NCBI GenBank assembly: GCA_020881915.1
Contig: JAJFPB010000005.1
Span: 930,001-994,000, forward strand
From: Paramyrothecium sp. XJ0827
Lineage: Eukaryota > Ascomycota > Sordariomycetes > Hypocreales > Stachybotryaceae
Length of the DNA stretch: 64,000 bases
Direction of reading: 5' to 3'
Shown here piece by piece: positions 32,026 through 43,748 of the stretch; the stretch's first letter is position 1, and each line of letters starts with the position of its first letter. The position numbers and the translations under genes are program-made. The notes beneath the pieces are model-generated. The model worked only from the letters and a program-made list of their open reading frames with translations, made no database searches and was not told where the DNA came from.

Positions 32026-33804
32026 CTAGTACTCGAATCGCCAGCGAGGGTCTGTGTCACCCTCCCAGTCCTTCAAGTGTCCAATCGCCTGAACCTCCTC
32101 CGTGATCTGAGCCTTGCGTTTGTTTTCTCTCCTCAAGATGAACCAGAGGATGCTGCAGACAACGACGTTGGCCAGCAGATATCCCAGGGCGAACGAATGG
32201 CCAACGATGTACCGTGGCTCGTCGCCGGAGCGGTAGAGCTGCGTTCCCAGCACGGCTCCGAGGTTGCCGATGGTGATTTGCATGGCGTTTCCGACGGCGC
32301 GCTTCGTCTGGCCCGAGACGTTGATCGCGGGCCAGGACAGGACCAGGGCGGTGGCTGGGTAGATGCCGCCGGCCGCGAAGAAGGTGCCCAGGTACGACAC
32401 GCCGGGCCGTCCGGCGGGGTCCTTGTTGGCGAGCAGGATGATGTAGCCGATGGAGGCGAACGCCGCAGAGCCGCCGATGAACACGGCACGCTTCCCGGTG
32501 CGCTCGGACAGGATGGCGATGGTGAGGGTCGTCATGAAGGCGAATGCGTACGGAGGGATGGTGAGTAGCTGGGCAACGGCTGCGGTGTAACCAAGGTTGC
32601 GGATGATGGAGGGCTACCAATGTCAACAAGTATCCTGCGGTAGCAGCAGTTGAACTTACCAAGAATAGGGAGAACGTGTAGAGAGGCAAACTCATGGTGT
32701 GGAAACCCAGGCCATACAGCCAGCACTTGACGTCCTTGATTGCGCTTAGCACGTTACCCCAGGTGAAGCGCTCGTCGTGCGTGGCGTCGCTGTCTGCGGA
32801 GAGTCTTGCATGAATGAAGCGTCGTTCCGTTTCGGTGATGAACTTTGCCGTGTCAGGGTAGTTTTGGATGAACCAGTAGGCCCCAATAGCAATGACTACA
32901 GTAGCAATTCCTTCCTAATTTGTGTAAGTGAAGTGGCCCACGATGGATCGACGTGTACTCACGAGAATGAAGATCCAGCGCCAGCCATTTTCCCACACAA
33001 TCCCTCGCATGTGTCCAATTCCCTACACGTCGTCAATTTCCTTTTTATCTCCATTATCAAGTGTGAAACTTACATAGGCAAGGATACCGCCAAAAGCACC
33101 GGCCAGTGAGGCAGCGCTGAAAAACAGCGAAATTCGATACTGTCTTTCACGTCTCTTATACCACATGGAGAAATAGAAGACAACTCCTGGAAACAAGCCC
33201 GCCTCTGTGACTCCGAGTGCAAAGCGGGAAATAAGAAAGCCGGCATAATTGTGTACGAGGCCCATGAGAGTCGCGACAATGCCCCAGGCGACGGTGAGGG
33301 TCGGGAGCCAGAACCTCGGCGTAGTGCGCTTCAGAATGATGTTGCACGGAATCTAGGCTGTTAGTTTTGTCCATTCTGGCTGCAACTACGAGAACATACC
33401 TCGAAAATAACGTAACCGACAAAGTACAAGGTCAGACCGGTCAAATATTGGTTTCCAGCTGTGTGGTGTTAGTAGTGCTACTCGCGAGTTCTCACCCAGG
33501 CAATTGATACATACTCATGTGTACATCATCAATAAGACCCTCAATTCGAGCATTTCCCACTGATACATGTAAGTATTTGAATGCATTGGGTGGCAGGGCA
33601 TGCGAATATACCGTTGGACCGGTCCAGGAATGACAGCAAGTACAAGATTCCGACGGCGGGCAAGAGTTGCCAATCAATTTTTCGGAGCAGCGCCTTTTCA
33701 TTAATATCGAATTGCTCCAGGTCCGTAGCCGCTGGGCTGTCTGTTGCTGGCGGCGAGTCCTTTGGCGGAGCCGTGCCCGCGAGTTCGTCGCTGCGCTTCT
33801 CCAT
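32026..33804 (-). CDS. MFS permease, anion:cation symporter family (Dal5-like)
   Basis: Seven exons on the minus strand: 33612-33804, 33515-33559, 33400-33458, 33074-33352, 32963-33022, 32660-32914 and 32026-32613, giving 492 residues. The frame stays open through every junction. LDRSNVGNARIEGL after the first splice, and SRFALGVTEAGLFPG with SMWYKRRERQYRIS, are signatures of the ACS family. Yeast members (Dal5, Tna1, Vht1, Seo1) import allantoate, nicotinate, biotin and related organic anions by proton symport. Twelve membrane segments are expected and the hydrophobic pattern agrees. The substrate is not predictable. No biosynthetic gene lies next to it. Confidence 0.9.
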
Positions 33805-36048
33805 CGTGCGTAGACGTTACAGTCTCAAATGCCGTGACAATGGCGGTTTGGCTGCGGCGTCCTCGAGAGATACGGCCGGTCTTTATGTGAGCGACCGGAG
33901 CACACGCTCAACTAGACCCAGCGTCACCATCCCTGCCACAGTGTTCTGCTCCATCATGATCGCCTCGATTGGACATCGAGCCGTTGGGGGCAGCGAGAGC
34001 AAATCGCCGTCAACCATGATGTATCGAGCTCCTAGTGCCATGACGATTCCGTGGGAGTCGCTGCTCCGGTGCAAATCAGGGCCCCTTCATTGGCTGGATT
34101 GAGGGGTCGCAATTGATGCCATCGATGGCGACATGCATGGGCACTCGGGAAACAAGCTTTTCTATTCGCTTTGGCGGCCACAAGCTATGGATCTCAACTG
34201 TCGTTGCAGAAGCACCTCCCGGGGATTCGAGATGCCAACTGCTTCCGGCGCAAGGGTTTGCCTTTTAGCTGCCCTTATTGGCGTAGCATGTCGTGGGAAA
34301 CGTGGAGATGATGCGATGGCGTTCGTTCTGATGGCAGCCACGGCAGTTGAGCCGTCAGATCGGTTGGTTTGTTCGGATCGTCGCGTGTTTCATACTTAAT
34401 CTCGGCGAAAGAGCCGATTGAGGATTTGAATTCCGTGTTCTTGGCCTGCAGAGGCTCGATGTTGATGGAAGCGGCTGGTTTTGACTGCACCGGATTTGCG
34501 CTTGAGACACCCGGTGCAATGTTTGACCGCCGCGGTCTATTACTCGGGGGCGCATCAATCTCTACCGAAACTCAGAGCTTGGATACGGTTGCCTCTGATA
34601 TGTCGCGATCGTGCGCTGCGCTGCCAAAGAGCGCTTAGACATCTAATGGTGCGAATGGTAATTCGTGCTCTACTGTCTTTTGACACCAAGTTTGATTCCC
34701 ATTTAAATGGGAATCAGAAGAACCATAACAGAAACATTCGGGTTTTCACAGGATTTTATCAGAAAATCCTAGGACTTCATTCCATTTTCCAAGTACGGTC
34801 TTGAACGTGCCCCTCGCGATCCATTCTCCCCCCGATGGGCAAGGCGAATGCTACAGGGTAGCCAACATGATCCAGTCCGCGATAAGATACGGTACGTCAT
34901 AGGTGCAATCACATGATTGTGCCTGAAGATGGTTTCATGACTAAGCGAAGAGCAAACGCCATTTGACGTTGCTTTCCCGTCAATCCGGTTCCCATCCATG
35001 ACAGATAGAGTGTCAGGGCGATCCGACGTCAGCGTGTCAGTCTGCCAAGGTCACCCTCGCTCGCAAGGATCGCGCACCGTGTGCCTGCCAGTCGTCATGA
35101 TTCGCGCCCGGCAACGGCGCTTCAGGCAGTCGAGCCGGGGTTCTGGAAGCTCGTGATGGGCCGGGCTCAGCTCACCACTGTTGCCTCGAGATGGCACCCT
35201 TCGTGGGCCGGACATGGCCAGCATTCCTCACGGATGATACCAAAGGAGGCTGCCCAGTAGGCACACTCTCCTAGCTCTGAGCCAACTCGGTTGCGATAAC
35301 AGACGTGCCCACTGCCTGTGCCCGGGTGTCACCGGCTGTCTCACCCCTAAACTAGTGCCCACGGGACCCGAGGAGGACCCCGAGGGAGGTAGCGTCGCTG
35401 GACAGTGTTGGGCCCGATGAATGACTTAATTTGGAACAAAGCGCATTGTGTGAGATGATGGAGAATGACAAACTGCCTCGGGCGAAGCGTCACAGCTTGC
35501 AGCAAATTACGGGGGTCATGCACATTCCGATGTTATCAACCTTTAACCCAACAAAGGCCCGGCGCTAGGCCCGAGGCGGCACGCACTGGAGAGGGCGCTG
35601 CGCCACTGGCTGTTCGCAGCGCGCTCTAGGCGTTTCTGGCCTCCCACCCAGCGCCAGGCGGTTGCTTTGGCGAGGTCACCCCAGGGCCACCCACCCCTGA
35701 TGGTGAGTCACGGTCATGCGCCGCCACAGGCCATCCCATATGACTCCCTATCGGGCCAATCAGCGCCGCCCCGGTCCAGCGTGCGCTCTCGCAGTCATAT
35801 AAGCCCCGGTGGTCATGTTATGTTTCGCTCCAGCTCCTCGAGATCCTGCTTTCTCTCCCTTTCCTCACCATTCTGCCCTTATCTTCGCACGCCCTGCGGA
35901 ACCGCTTTCCTCGAACTCGCGAATCTACGCCAGCTGACCGCGCGCCCTTCCCACAACACCAAGGCTCAGCCCACTTACACCAGCGCCCACCGGGCCCCGT
36001 CAGTCACTCGTCCTCTATAAACAAAGGTCACAGGAACTGCTGGTCAAC
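33805..36048. other. Gene-free stretch of about 2.2 kb
   Basis: No gene is supported on either strand. The right end is a pyrimidine-rich promoter and leader for the gene at 36049, with a TATA box near 35798. The rest shows no repeat or RNA gene that I can recognise. Confidence 0.6.
35798..35803 (+). promoter_or_regulatory. Probable TATA box
   Basis: TATAAG within CATATAAGCCCC, about 250 nt upstream of the ATG at 36049 and followed by a CT-rich initiator-like stretch. Confidence 0.4.
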
Positions 36049-37062
36049 ATGGACGTCCTAAGTGCTTCCATAGGAGGGTCCGCGGACTATAAACACTTTC
36101 CTGTTCGCAGTAACAAGCCTGCGCGCCGTTCCCGCAACTACATCATCCGCGCTGCCGCCAAGCGCTACGCCAACAACGCCGAACTCTACCATGGATCGCA
36201 GCCCCGGTCTCCCTCGCTCTTTGAGCAGCTTGCTGCTATCGACAAGGTAGAATCAGGAGCCGGTGCCAAGACCACGAACCGGCGATCCGAGCTGGAAAAG
36301 GTCCTACGTCAAGAGCTTCCTGTTGCTGCAAGGCCCGGACGGTCACGGTGTCGACGGGGTCAACATGCGTGGCTCGACGACGAAGAGGGCGGCAGGGATC
36401 TTGCAAAGACAAACATTCCCCTGCCGACGGACCACGGGAGTCTTGTGAGACGTCCCTCTCTCGAGCGCGAGGATGCCTTCCGCGATGCTTCTACTGCCAA
36501 AGGCAACGTCCGGCTGCGACGTGCCGTCAACACCATCGCCGGCGACGAGGATGCCCAAGTCGCCGAGCTGTACAGTATGGGCCTGCTCTACGACGAGGAC
36601 GAGCAGAGCCGCACAGAAGCCTTCAACCTAGACAGCATCAAGCATGACGAGACCCTTTATCCCATCCGCCCTTCCAAGAGGGCGAGGAAAAACAGGAGCA
36701 AGGGCTCCGACGAGCCGCTGCACCTGAATTTGTCTTTTGCGGACCTGGGCAACGACAATGCCATTGCTCAGTACCTCATGTCTCCTACCGCTGAATTCTC
36801 CACCGAGGACGACGCCAACCATCAGTCTCGGCGCGAGTCTCACGCCGATGTTCCCCTACGAGTAATATACGAGCTCGCCACGTCGACGCCTTCCTACGAC
36901 GTCGACACCTCCCAACCCCCCGACTTGATCAACGACTCGCTGTCGGACTACGACTGCCTGTCCGAGAGCGAGTTCGACGACACACCCTCCCAGCAGGAGG
37001 TCTACGACACTGCGGCCAACCCGCCCACAGAAGCCTGGATCATGCTGGGTGACGACTCGTAG
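36049..37062 (+). CDS. Conserved-looking fungal protein of unknown function
   Basis: 337 residues, single exon. I recognise no domain. The N-terminus has a basic stretch (KPARRSRNYIIRAAAKRYANN) that could bind nucleic acid or be a nuclear signal. A second basic cluster, RPSKRARKNRSKG, lies near residue 210. The remainder is acidic and Ser-rich, ending with TEAWIMLGDDS. Composition suggests a largely disordered nuclear protein. A long promoter with a TATA box precedes it, which may point to strong or inducible expression. Confidence 0.7.
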   Translation: MDVLSASIGGSADYKHFPVRSNKPARRSRNYIIRAAAKRYANNAELYHGSQPRSPSLFEQLAAIDKVESGAGAKTTNRRSELEKVLRQELPVAARPGRSRCRRGQHAWLDDEEGGRDLAKTNIPLPTDHGSLVRRPSLEREDAFRDASTAKGNVRLRRAVNTIAGDEDAQVAELYSMGLLYDEDEQSRTEAFNLDSIKHDETLYPIRPSKRARKNRSKGSDEPLHLNLSFADLGNDNAIAQYLMSPTAEFSTEDDANHQSRRESHADVPLRVIYELATSTPSYDVDTSQPPDLINDSLSDYDCLSESEFDDTPSQQEVYDTAANPPTEAWIMLGDDS

Positions 37063-37980
37063 CAGGTCCGCCCAGGGAATCCCCCCGTGACCCGACGGGA
37101 TTTCGACACCTGGATTGGATGGGGAGCAGGCGGCCGTGCCGCCTGGTCTCCTCCCTCGGACTGGTCCTCATATACCCCATGCATGATTTTCAGCGTTCTG
37201 TTGGCGGGTGGTTGATTGTATGACGATTTGAGGCGCCGCCGCGTCCAGCGCAAGCGACGGTGCTCGCGCCTAGTCGCGCTTGAGCATCGCGCGGCGTGGG
37301 ATGTGGCGTCGCTTTTGTATGCTACTGTATCAGGTGGCGTTCAGAGTTGGATCTCTGCAATCTTGGCTAGCATATCTTTGGCGTTCCATGGAGGACTGAC
37401 GGAGGACTTTCTTTCTAGCTTTTTTTCTTCTTTAGAGCGATAACTCATTTATTTCATGAAAAAAATTCAACATTAGCCGGCATACTAGAGCTGCATTCTT
37501 CTCATTCGTGCATTTGTGATTCCGAAGCGATGCGTATGCGCGCATGTGACACGACGTGTGCGCGGCCATCCTTGTACGCGCCCAGCTGCAATGGAAGAGT
37601 CATGCGTAATGCACTCAAGGAAACCAATGTAATAGGCCAAAACCTGCTCATTTGGGCTTTCCACGTAAGCGCCAACATCAGACTCACTGCTTATCAATAC
37701 GTCGCTCGTTTGTCCGTTTGCTCATTGTTGGTTGTGTAAATGAGTCCCTTGTTGGCTGGCGTTTCCCATTGTCGGGCCATCGGCCAATGGGCGGACGCCA
37801 AAAGTCTCCGAGGGCCCGCCCCGGCGTGGGGCCGGGTTGGATGTCTCCGGCCGGGCCTCGAGTATAAGAGCCGGCCTACGCTGATGGAGTCTCGAGGTTG
37901 CAGAGCATCTGGCGCACAAGTCGACACTGAACAGGCTGCTACATAAATTACAAGTTACAATACCCTTAAAAACACTTGAC
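37063..37980. other. Gene-free stretch upstream of the flavoprotein
   Basis: 918 nt without a supported gene. The right end holds the TATA box of the next gene. Confidence 0.6.
37863..37868 (+). promoter_or_regulatory. TATA box of the flavoprotein gene
   Basis: TATAAG in GAGTATAAGAGCC, 113-118 nt upstream of the ATG at 37981. Confidence 0.5.
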
Positions 37981-38985
37981 ATGTCCTCCAAACTCTACGA
38001 CGCCCTCGTCATCGGCGGCGGCCCCGCAGGCCTGTCCGTGGCCTCGCACCTCGCCCGCCAGGCCTACTCGACGCTGGTCTTCGACTCCGGTGTCTACCGC
38101 AACGCCCCGACCAAGTACATCCACGGCACGCCCTCGCTGGACTACGTCAAGCCGGCCGACTTCCGAGCGCAGAGCCGCGAGTCCCTGCTCAAGCACTACA
38201 AGGAGATTGAGTTCTGCGACACCAAGATCACAAAGGTCCGCAAGACCGACGACGGCTTCTTCGAGGCCGAGGATGGCCAGGGCACTGTGTTCCGCGGCCG
38301 TAAGCTCGGGCTGGCCACCGGCGTGCGTGACATGGTGGAGAAGGAGATTGAGGGCTACGAGGCGTGTTGGGGGCGCGGCATGTAAGTTCACCGACGATCC
38401 AAAACTGGAGACTCAGACTGACAATGTGTTAGCTTTCACTGTCTCTTCTGTCATGGCTATGAAGAGCGAGGGTCCGAATCGGTGGGCGCTCTGGCCACCG
38501 GCCTCGTCACCAGCCAACAGATGATCGAGCACATTACTCTCATGGCCGCACGCCTCGCCAAGTCGGTGACTGTCTACACAAACGGCAACGCCGAGCTGTG
38601 CGAGTCGGTCAAGGCGTCCATCCACAGCCCCAGAGTCCGCGTGGAGAACCGCAAGGTTACCAAATTCGCCTTGATCGGCGACGGCCCCCAGGTCGAGGTC
38701 ACCCTGGAGGACGGCACCAGGCGCACTGAGGGCTTCGTCGCGAGCCACCCCGAGGTTGAGCAGACGGCGCCCTTTGCGGAGCAGCTCAGCCTCGAGCGGA
38801 TCCCGTCGGGCGAGATCAAGGTGTCGCCGCCCTTCAACGAGACGAGCGTCAAGGGCTGCTTCGCCGCCGGAGACAACGCGACGGTCATGAGGAACGCGCT
38901 GCAGGCGATGCACATGGGAGGGTTCGCCGCGGTGGGCATGGCGTCTCAACTGCAACACGAGCTGTTGGATGTGGAACAGAATTAA
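37981..38985 (+). CDS. Thioredoxin-reductase-like FAD oxidoreductase (GliT-type)
   Basis: Two exons, 37981-38381 and 38433-38985 (51-nt intron), giving 317 residues. The FAD-binding motif IGGGPAG is at residues 11-17. The redox pair Cys137-x-x-Cys140 in FHCLFCHGYEERG is created right after the splice. The C-terminal FAD block is GCFAAGDNATV. Size and order match the two-domain thioredoxin reductase fold. Fungal stand-alone members of this type include dithiol oxidases such as GliT for gliotoxin and close relatives of unknown substrate. The second Rossmann domain lacks an obvious full NADPH GxGxxA motif (SVGALATGL occupies the place), so oxidase rather than NADPH reductase activity is possible. 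Convergent with a metallo-beta-lactamase-fold gene only 72 nt away. Confidence 0.85.
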
Positions 38986-39057
38986 TTCAGGTTTGCACGG
39001 AATGGAAGGGAAACATGGTTGGGACGGATGTAGACAAGCCCTTTGTACTTCTAATGA

Positions 39058-40104
39058 CTAATCAAGAACGACAACATCTCCAGACCCAAGCTCCAGATAG
39101 TCGTACTTGGGCGCCTTCCCAACCTCTCGCAGTCGCTCGTGTTCGTGCGCGACGGCCTCTTTGAGCGTGTACTGAGTCCTCTGGAGCAGCGGTGCGATGA
39201 AGCCTCCGCCCGTCTTCACCTCGTCGTGCGTCGCGACCCAGTATTTGGCGCCGCTCGTGCCGACAGCCCTGATGCCGTTGAGGGCGCCCAGGTTCAGCTG
39301 CTTCGTCAGCCAGATGCGCACGTCGTGCAGGCCGTGGAGCAGGGCCAGGGGCTTCACGCCGGACGACTGCACGCCGACCAGGTCCTGGCTCTTGATGCCG
39401 TGCGGGGTGTAGATGACGGCCTCGGCGGTGCCGCTGGCGTTGGCGCCGGGTCGGTGGTTGATGTCGAAGGCGATGAGCACGGCCGAGTGGTAGTACAGGG
39501 CGTCGCCTTCTGTGGTGACGGTTCCGATGCCGATCCACTCCGGAAGCGGGCCGATTGGCAGCCTGGACCACGGCACGCCGGCTGGCAGGCCTGGGATGGT
39601 CATGACCTTTTCAAAGTGGCCCCAACTGCGTATCAGCTCTGCGGCAACGTCTGTCGCGTACACCGGCGTGTCCCGCGGAAGCTCCTCGAGGGTCGCGCGG
39701 TGGCAATGGTCCGTAAACTCATGCGAAATCACGACAGCATCAATGTAGGACCCGTGGCGCTGCGCCACGCCGGGCGTCAAGCCGCGAGTCTCGGCTTCCC
39801 TCAGCACCTCGTCGAGGTCCGCGATGGTCGAGACGCTGGGGGGCACGACGTGCCACTGCGTGCTGAACCACCAGGCCACGTCGCTCTGGGGGCCCTGCAG
39901 CCACGGGTCGAGCAGGATGTTGAAGTGCGTCCGGCCCCGCGGCGGCGCGACGGACGCAGGGTACGGGAGGTGGAGCAGCCAGGTGGTGTCTCCGTTCACG
40001 TGGGTCAGCAGCGGGCGGTGGTGCGAGTGCAGCAGATGCGACCACTCCTTGACGTTGGAGACGTGGCTGGAGGGCGGGCCGTGGTGATTGTCAGCGATGG
40101 CCAT
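39058..40104 (-). CDS. Metallo-beta-lactamase-fold hydrolase
   Basis: 348 residues, single exon. The ATG giving MAIADNHHGP is chosen because the upstream open part is Pro/Arg-rich and unlike the family. The motif HEFTDHCH (His128, Asp132, His133, His135) replaces the canonical HxHxDH: the second His is Phe, but the Asp-His pair is kept. Other family features are LLDPWLQGPQSD, a Pro-rich approach, and GIKSQDLVGVQSS. Fungal proteins of this type hydrolyse unknown esters, lactones or thioesters. One metal ligand seems changed, so activity is uncertain. The tail-to-tail arrangement with the flavoprotein may be incidental. High GC here produces a long antisense frame, which I reject. Confidence 0.8.
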   Translation of the reverse strand: MAIADNHHGPPSSHVSNVKEWSHLLHSHHRPLLTHVNGDTTWLLHLPYPASVAPPRGRTHFNILLDPWLQGPQSDVAWWFSTQWHVVPPSVSTIADLDEVLREAETRGLTPGVAQRHGSYIDAVVISHEFTDHCHRATLEELPRDTPVYATDVAAELIRSWGHFEKVMTIPGLPAGVPWSRLPIGPLPEWIGIGTVTTEGDALYYHSAVLIAFDINHRPGANASGTAEAVIYTPHGIKSQDLVGVQSSGVKPLALLHGLHDVRIWLTKQLNLGALNGIRAVGTSGAKYWVATHDEVKTGGGFIAPLLQRTQYTLKEAVAHEHERLREVGKAPKYDYLELGSGDVVVLD

Positions 40105-41561
40105 GGTTCGGGGCCGCTCACATGGCGGAATGCAGCCTGCGCGTAGGAAAGGGTATCGCGCAAAGGGGAATGGATAGAAGCATGCCCAAGGCGAGGCGAC
40201 ATCGATGATGCGACAATTTGCCGCGACCCCTTGTCCGTGTCCCCTTTGGGATGACTTCGCGGGGATAATGCGGGGAGGCGGGCCGGGGATCGGGATCGGT
40301 ACCTTGACCCGAATCGGCAGGGGACTAGACGACTTGGTTAAACCCGAGAATTCCAAATCATCGCAAAGTTGAGTCTTGGTCCACGATTACGAAAGAATGG
40401 CAAGAATAGGAAGCCGTTGCGCAGCCACACCCAGTTGTCGTTTCATGGCCTCACCGGGTCTCACTCAGCCAAAATGTCTTGCTTGATGTCTCGGTTCAAC
40501 GGCGGCTGCACCGTCAATCCTTACTTCGCATTACAAAAACACATGCTCTTCCAAGGCTCCAGGGTGCCATCGGCGGGACAACGGGGCTGTTGTAACCAGC
40601 GGTCAAGACTTCTCCCATTTTGATTATATTGCACGGCACACAAAGTTAGCCCGAGCGCACGGGAGATCAACCACTACGACCTCCATGATTTCATGATGAC
40701 CGGCAATGCTCTAAACAACGGCGTTTGCCGCTGGATTTTTCACGCAGACCGGAATGGGACGAGTTGAACGCGAAGCAGTGCCCTCAAGCTGTCATTGCTT
40801 TTTATTGCTAGGTCAATCACGCAAGACGACGTTGTGCAGAAAAAAACTCCAGCCTTTCCTCTTGCGAGGCCATCCCAATTTCCTTCGGGGACCAAAGGCC
40901 GAGCCTGAGACATGCGCCGCGACTACTGCCGTCCGGCCGGCTCGCAAACACCAGGACCCATGAACCCAGCTCTGTTCACCTGCTGCGGTACTGCACTTTC
41001 GCCGGCAGTACTCCAGGCCGACATGCCATCCGACGCCGGACGTAGCGCGAGGTATCACAGATCCCTGGGATTGTGGCGCGCTAATCCAGACCTCCCGTCT
41101 TCTGTCCGAAGATCAATGACATAGACTGCTGGTAGCGCTGGTCCCCATTCCTAACGCTCTTCCAAATACTCGAGAAGACTAGACTAGCTTGGCTTCGTAC
41201 GCGGGTACGATCATGGACGAATCCCCCTTCCGCTACTCTGTACAACCTCAAATGCCCTACGGCTGGCAGGCTTGGCGCCTCGCCCATCGACGGCGGATCG
41301 GGGTAGGTCCGCCCCTGGGCCAAACTCTATGAGGCTGATTTGTTTCTTGGTTGCCCGAGAGCGCCGTGGGCATCAGGAAGTAGGTGACACAGAAGGCACT
41401 TGCGCCAGGAGCCAGCCTGCATGGATATAATTGCCATGCGGCCCGTCCAAATTGCCCCGTCCCCCCTCGGTCATTGCCGGACTGAACACCATTCTTTCTT
41501 CTGCAGGTATCACTAGAAAACTTTGACTCACCCCTGATTTCCTCTGGGTTGACAGCCAGCC
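40105..41561. other. Gene-free stretch of about 1.45 kb
   Basis: No gene, repeat or RNA gene is supported. It separates the divergent promoters of the metallo-hydrolase and the alpha/beta hydrolase. Confidence 0.6.
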
Positions 41562-42810
41562 ATGCTCAAGCCCGGCGTCATCCTCGCTCTTGTCACGGGC
41601 GTCGTGGCCCGCAAGTGCCACAACCTCACGGTCCCCATCACTATTTCGTCCCGCAATGCTGTCTTCGACATTGAGGCGCCGTCAACTGAGGTTGAGGCCA
41701 CGAACTTCTTCCTCGGCATCGCCCGGCAAGGGTTCAACTACACAGACAGCGTGACAAAAGGTGTAAGTTAACGCGGCTTCGCCTGCGTAACACGTCCCCT
41801 GACCTCTGCAGTACACGACGCGCCAAGGCGACTACGACATTGCGGCCACGTACTGCGAGCCAGACGGCGGCCCCGGACGCGTCCTTCAGATTCTGACCCA
41901 CGGAATCGGCTTTGACAGGAGCTACTGGGACTTTTCGTACAACAACTACAACTACAGCTACGTCGACCGGGCGGTGGACGAGCTCGGCCACTCGACATTC
42001 TCCTGGGATCGTCTCGGCATCGGCAGTTCTTCCCATGGCGACCCCGTGTCGGAAATACAGGTGTTTCTGGAGATTGCCGCTCTCAAGGAGTTGACGGCCC
42101 TGATACGCAAAGACAGCATTAACGAGATAGACGGCCATTACTCTCAAATCGTCCACGTCGGTCACTCATTCGGCTCCGTCATCACATACAATTATGTCAA
42201 CGCCAATCCCTCTTTGAGCTGCGGGATTGTCCTCACCGGCTTCAGTCAAGTACCGGATTACCTGAGCGGCTTCGCCCTGGGCTCCAACTTCGTCCCCGTC
42301 GCCGAGAACCCCGTTCTGGCGAGTAAGTATCCGGCAGGATATCTCGCGCCCAAGTCCAGCGTCGGCGTCCACATCGACTTCTTCGCCGAGGGCGATTTCG
42401 ACCCTCACGTGCTGGACGTTGCCACCCAAACCGGCCAGCCCGTCACGCCCGGCGAGATCCTGACGGTTGGTGCCGGCACAGGCTCACCAAACTCCTTCAA
42501 TGGGCCTGTTCTGGTCATCACCGGAGGTAAGCCGCTATTGTCCTTAGTGAATGCGTCACTGACTTGATTGAACGCGTCACTAACTTTGATCACAGAGAGA
42601 GATGTCCCATTCTGCGGGGGGAATTGCCTGAGCACGTCGGCCATCGATAACAAAGCCCCTAATCTGATTGCTGCTTCCAAACAATATTTCCCAAGTGCGT
42701 CCATGTTCAACGCCACGGTCGTCCCAGGAGCAGGCCATGGGTTGAACATCGGCTACTCCCACACTCTCACCTATGACAACATTCTAGACTTCCTCGCAGA
42801 AAATATTTAA
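41562..42810 (+). CDS. Secreted alpha/beta hydrolase
   Basis: Three exons, 41562-41762, 41812-42526 and 42596-42810, giving 376 residues. An N-terminal signal peptide (MLKPGVILALVTGVVA) leads to several N-glycosylation sequons. ILTHGIGFDRSYWDF is an oxyanion-hole type HG motif, and the nucleophile elbow is VGHSFGS with Ser186. The catalytic His is probably in GAGHGLNIGY in the last exon. The fold is the alpha/beta-hydrolase (abhydrolase_6/esterase) type; the substrate is unknown. The second intron carries a 21/22-nt tandem duplication that repeats the presumed branch site. Confidence 0.87.
42548..42590 (+). repeat. Tandem duplication inside an intron
   Basis: TGAATGCGTCACTGACTTGAT (written here in pieces: TGAATGCGTCACTGAC then TTGAT) is followed directly by TGAACGCGTCACTAAC then TTTGAT. 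Each copy contains a branch-site-like CACTRAC just upstream of the acceptor at 42594-42595. Confidence 0.8.
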
Positions 42811-43748
42811 CTGCTTCACACCAGGGCAGATGGGTCACGTCAATGACTAGGCCGCGCCCTCTCGTGTCTTCGTGTTCATAATTTCCACCATGATTCGAGT
42901 CTATAGTTTTCTGCAGCAATAATACAATTTCCACCACAGGGCTCACGAACCACATGGCGAAGCAGTTGTGCAAAAGCGATTATGTCAAAGGCTGACCATG
43001 CGGAAGTGTCTTCGGACACACGACACCAAGCTGTGAGTTCGAGAGAGGTATCGATGTCTGCGAGCCACTTACTTCGGGTACGCCGAGGGATCTAGATTGC
43101 ACGCAACCTGGTAGCTTGGACCGTGCAGACGTGGTCTATGTCATCAAGCGACCCACGGGAGTCAAGACGAAAAGAGTATAAAACTACACCCCTCTCCAGA
43201 TATCAGATGATTAATTCATGGTTATAATTGACCAGCAGTTTTACAAATCTGCAGTGTGATTTTTCTTGCCAACTCCTTGCCATGGTTAGATGGCTTTAGA
43301 ACAAGTGCGGCTTGCAGGTTGATCAAGGTACTCGTGCCAACCGGTCCCTGCACCACTTGGCCTTGGAGAAGTGCCGGTAGCCCAAGGAGCTTACTTCAGT
43401 TCGACGGGAAGACGCCAGGCGGTGGGCCGTACCCTGCCGGATCGGAGCTGGGACCGGCGGGTGGGAGCAGTTGCCGACTTCCCCGAGCGGACGGGAACAT
43501 CCACAACGACAGACCCGGGCTGACATGGGGCTGAGCGATGGAGAGAGGAGGGAATAAGTTGAGGCGTATTTGAATCGGAAGGCCTCCGAAGCCAGTGTGG
43601 CCAATCATATGGCGCGGAGCGAATTCCTGGGCTCGTCAACTTCTGATTGGCCAAACCCGCTTTACCTCATTAAAGACCCAAGTTGAAGTATGTGAACAAT
43701 GCTTTTTATGTCGCTACCTCACCGTACCCAGCGAAGCAAAAACACGAG
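42811..43748. other. Intergenic region upstream of the Zn2Cys6 regulator
   Basis: 938 nt with no supported gene. A good TATA sequence (GAGTATAAAACT, near 43173) occurs about 570 nt before the regulator ATG. Either the regulator has a long leader or an unrecognised transcript starts here. Confidence 0.5.

Noticed and set aside
39139..40146. Long plus-strand open frame of 335 codons
   Set aside because: It is antisense to the metallo-beta-lactamase-fold gene, whose sense frame has recognisable motifs. High GC removes stop codons by chance, and the translation is Arg/Val/Gly-biased.
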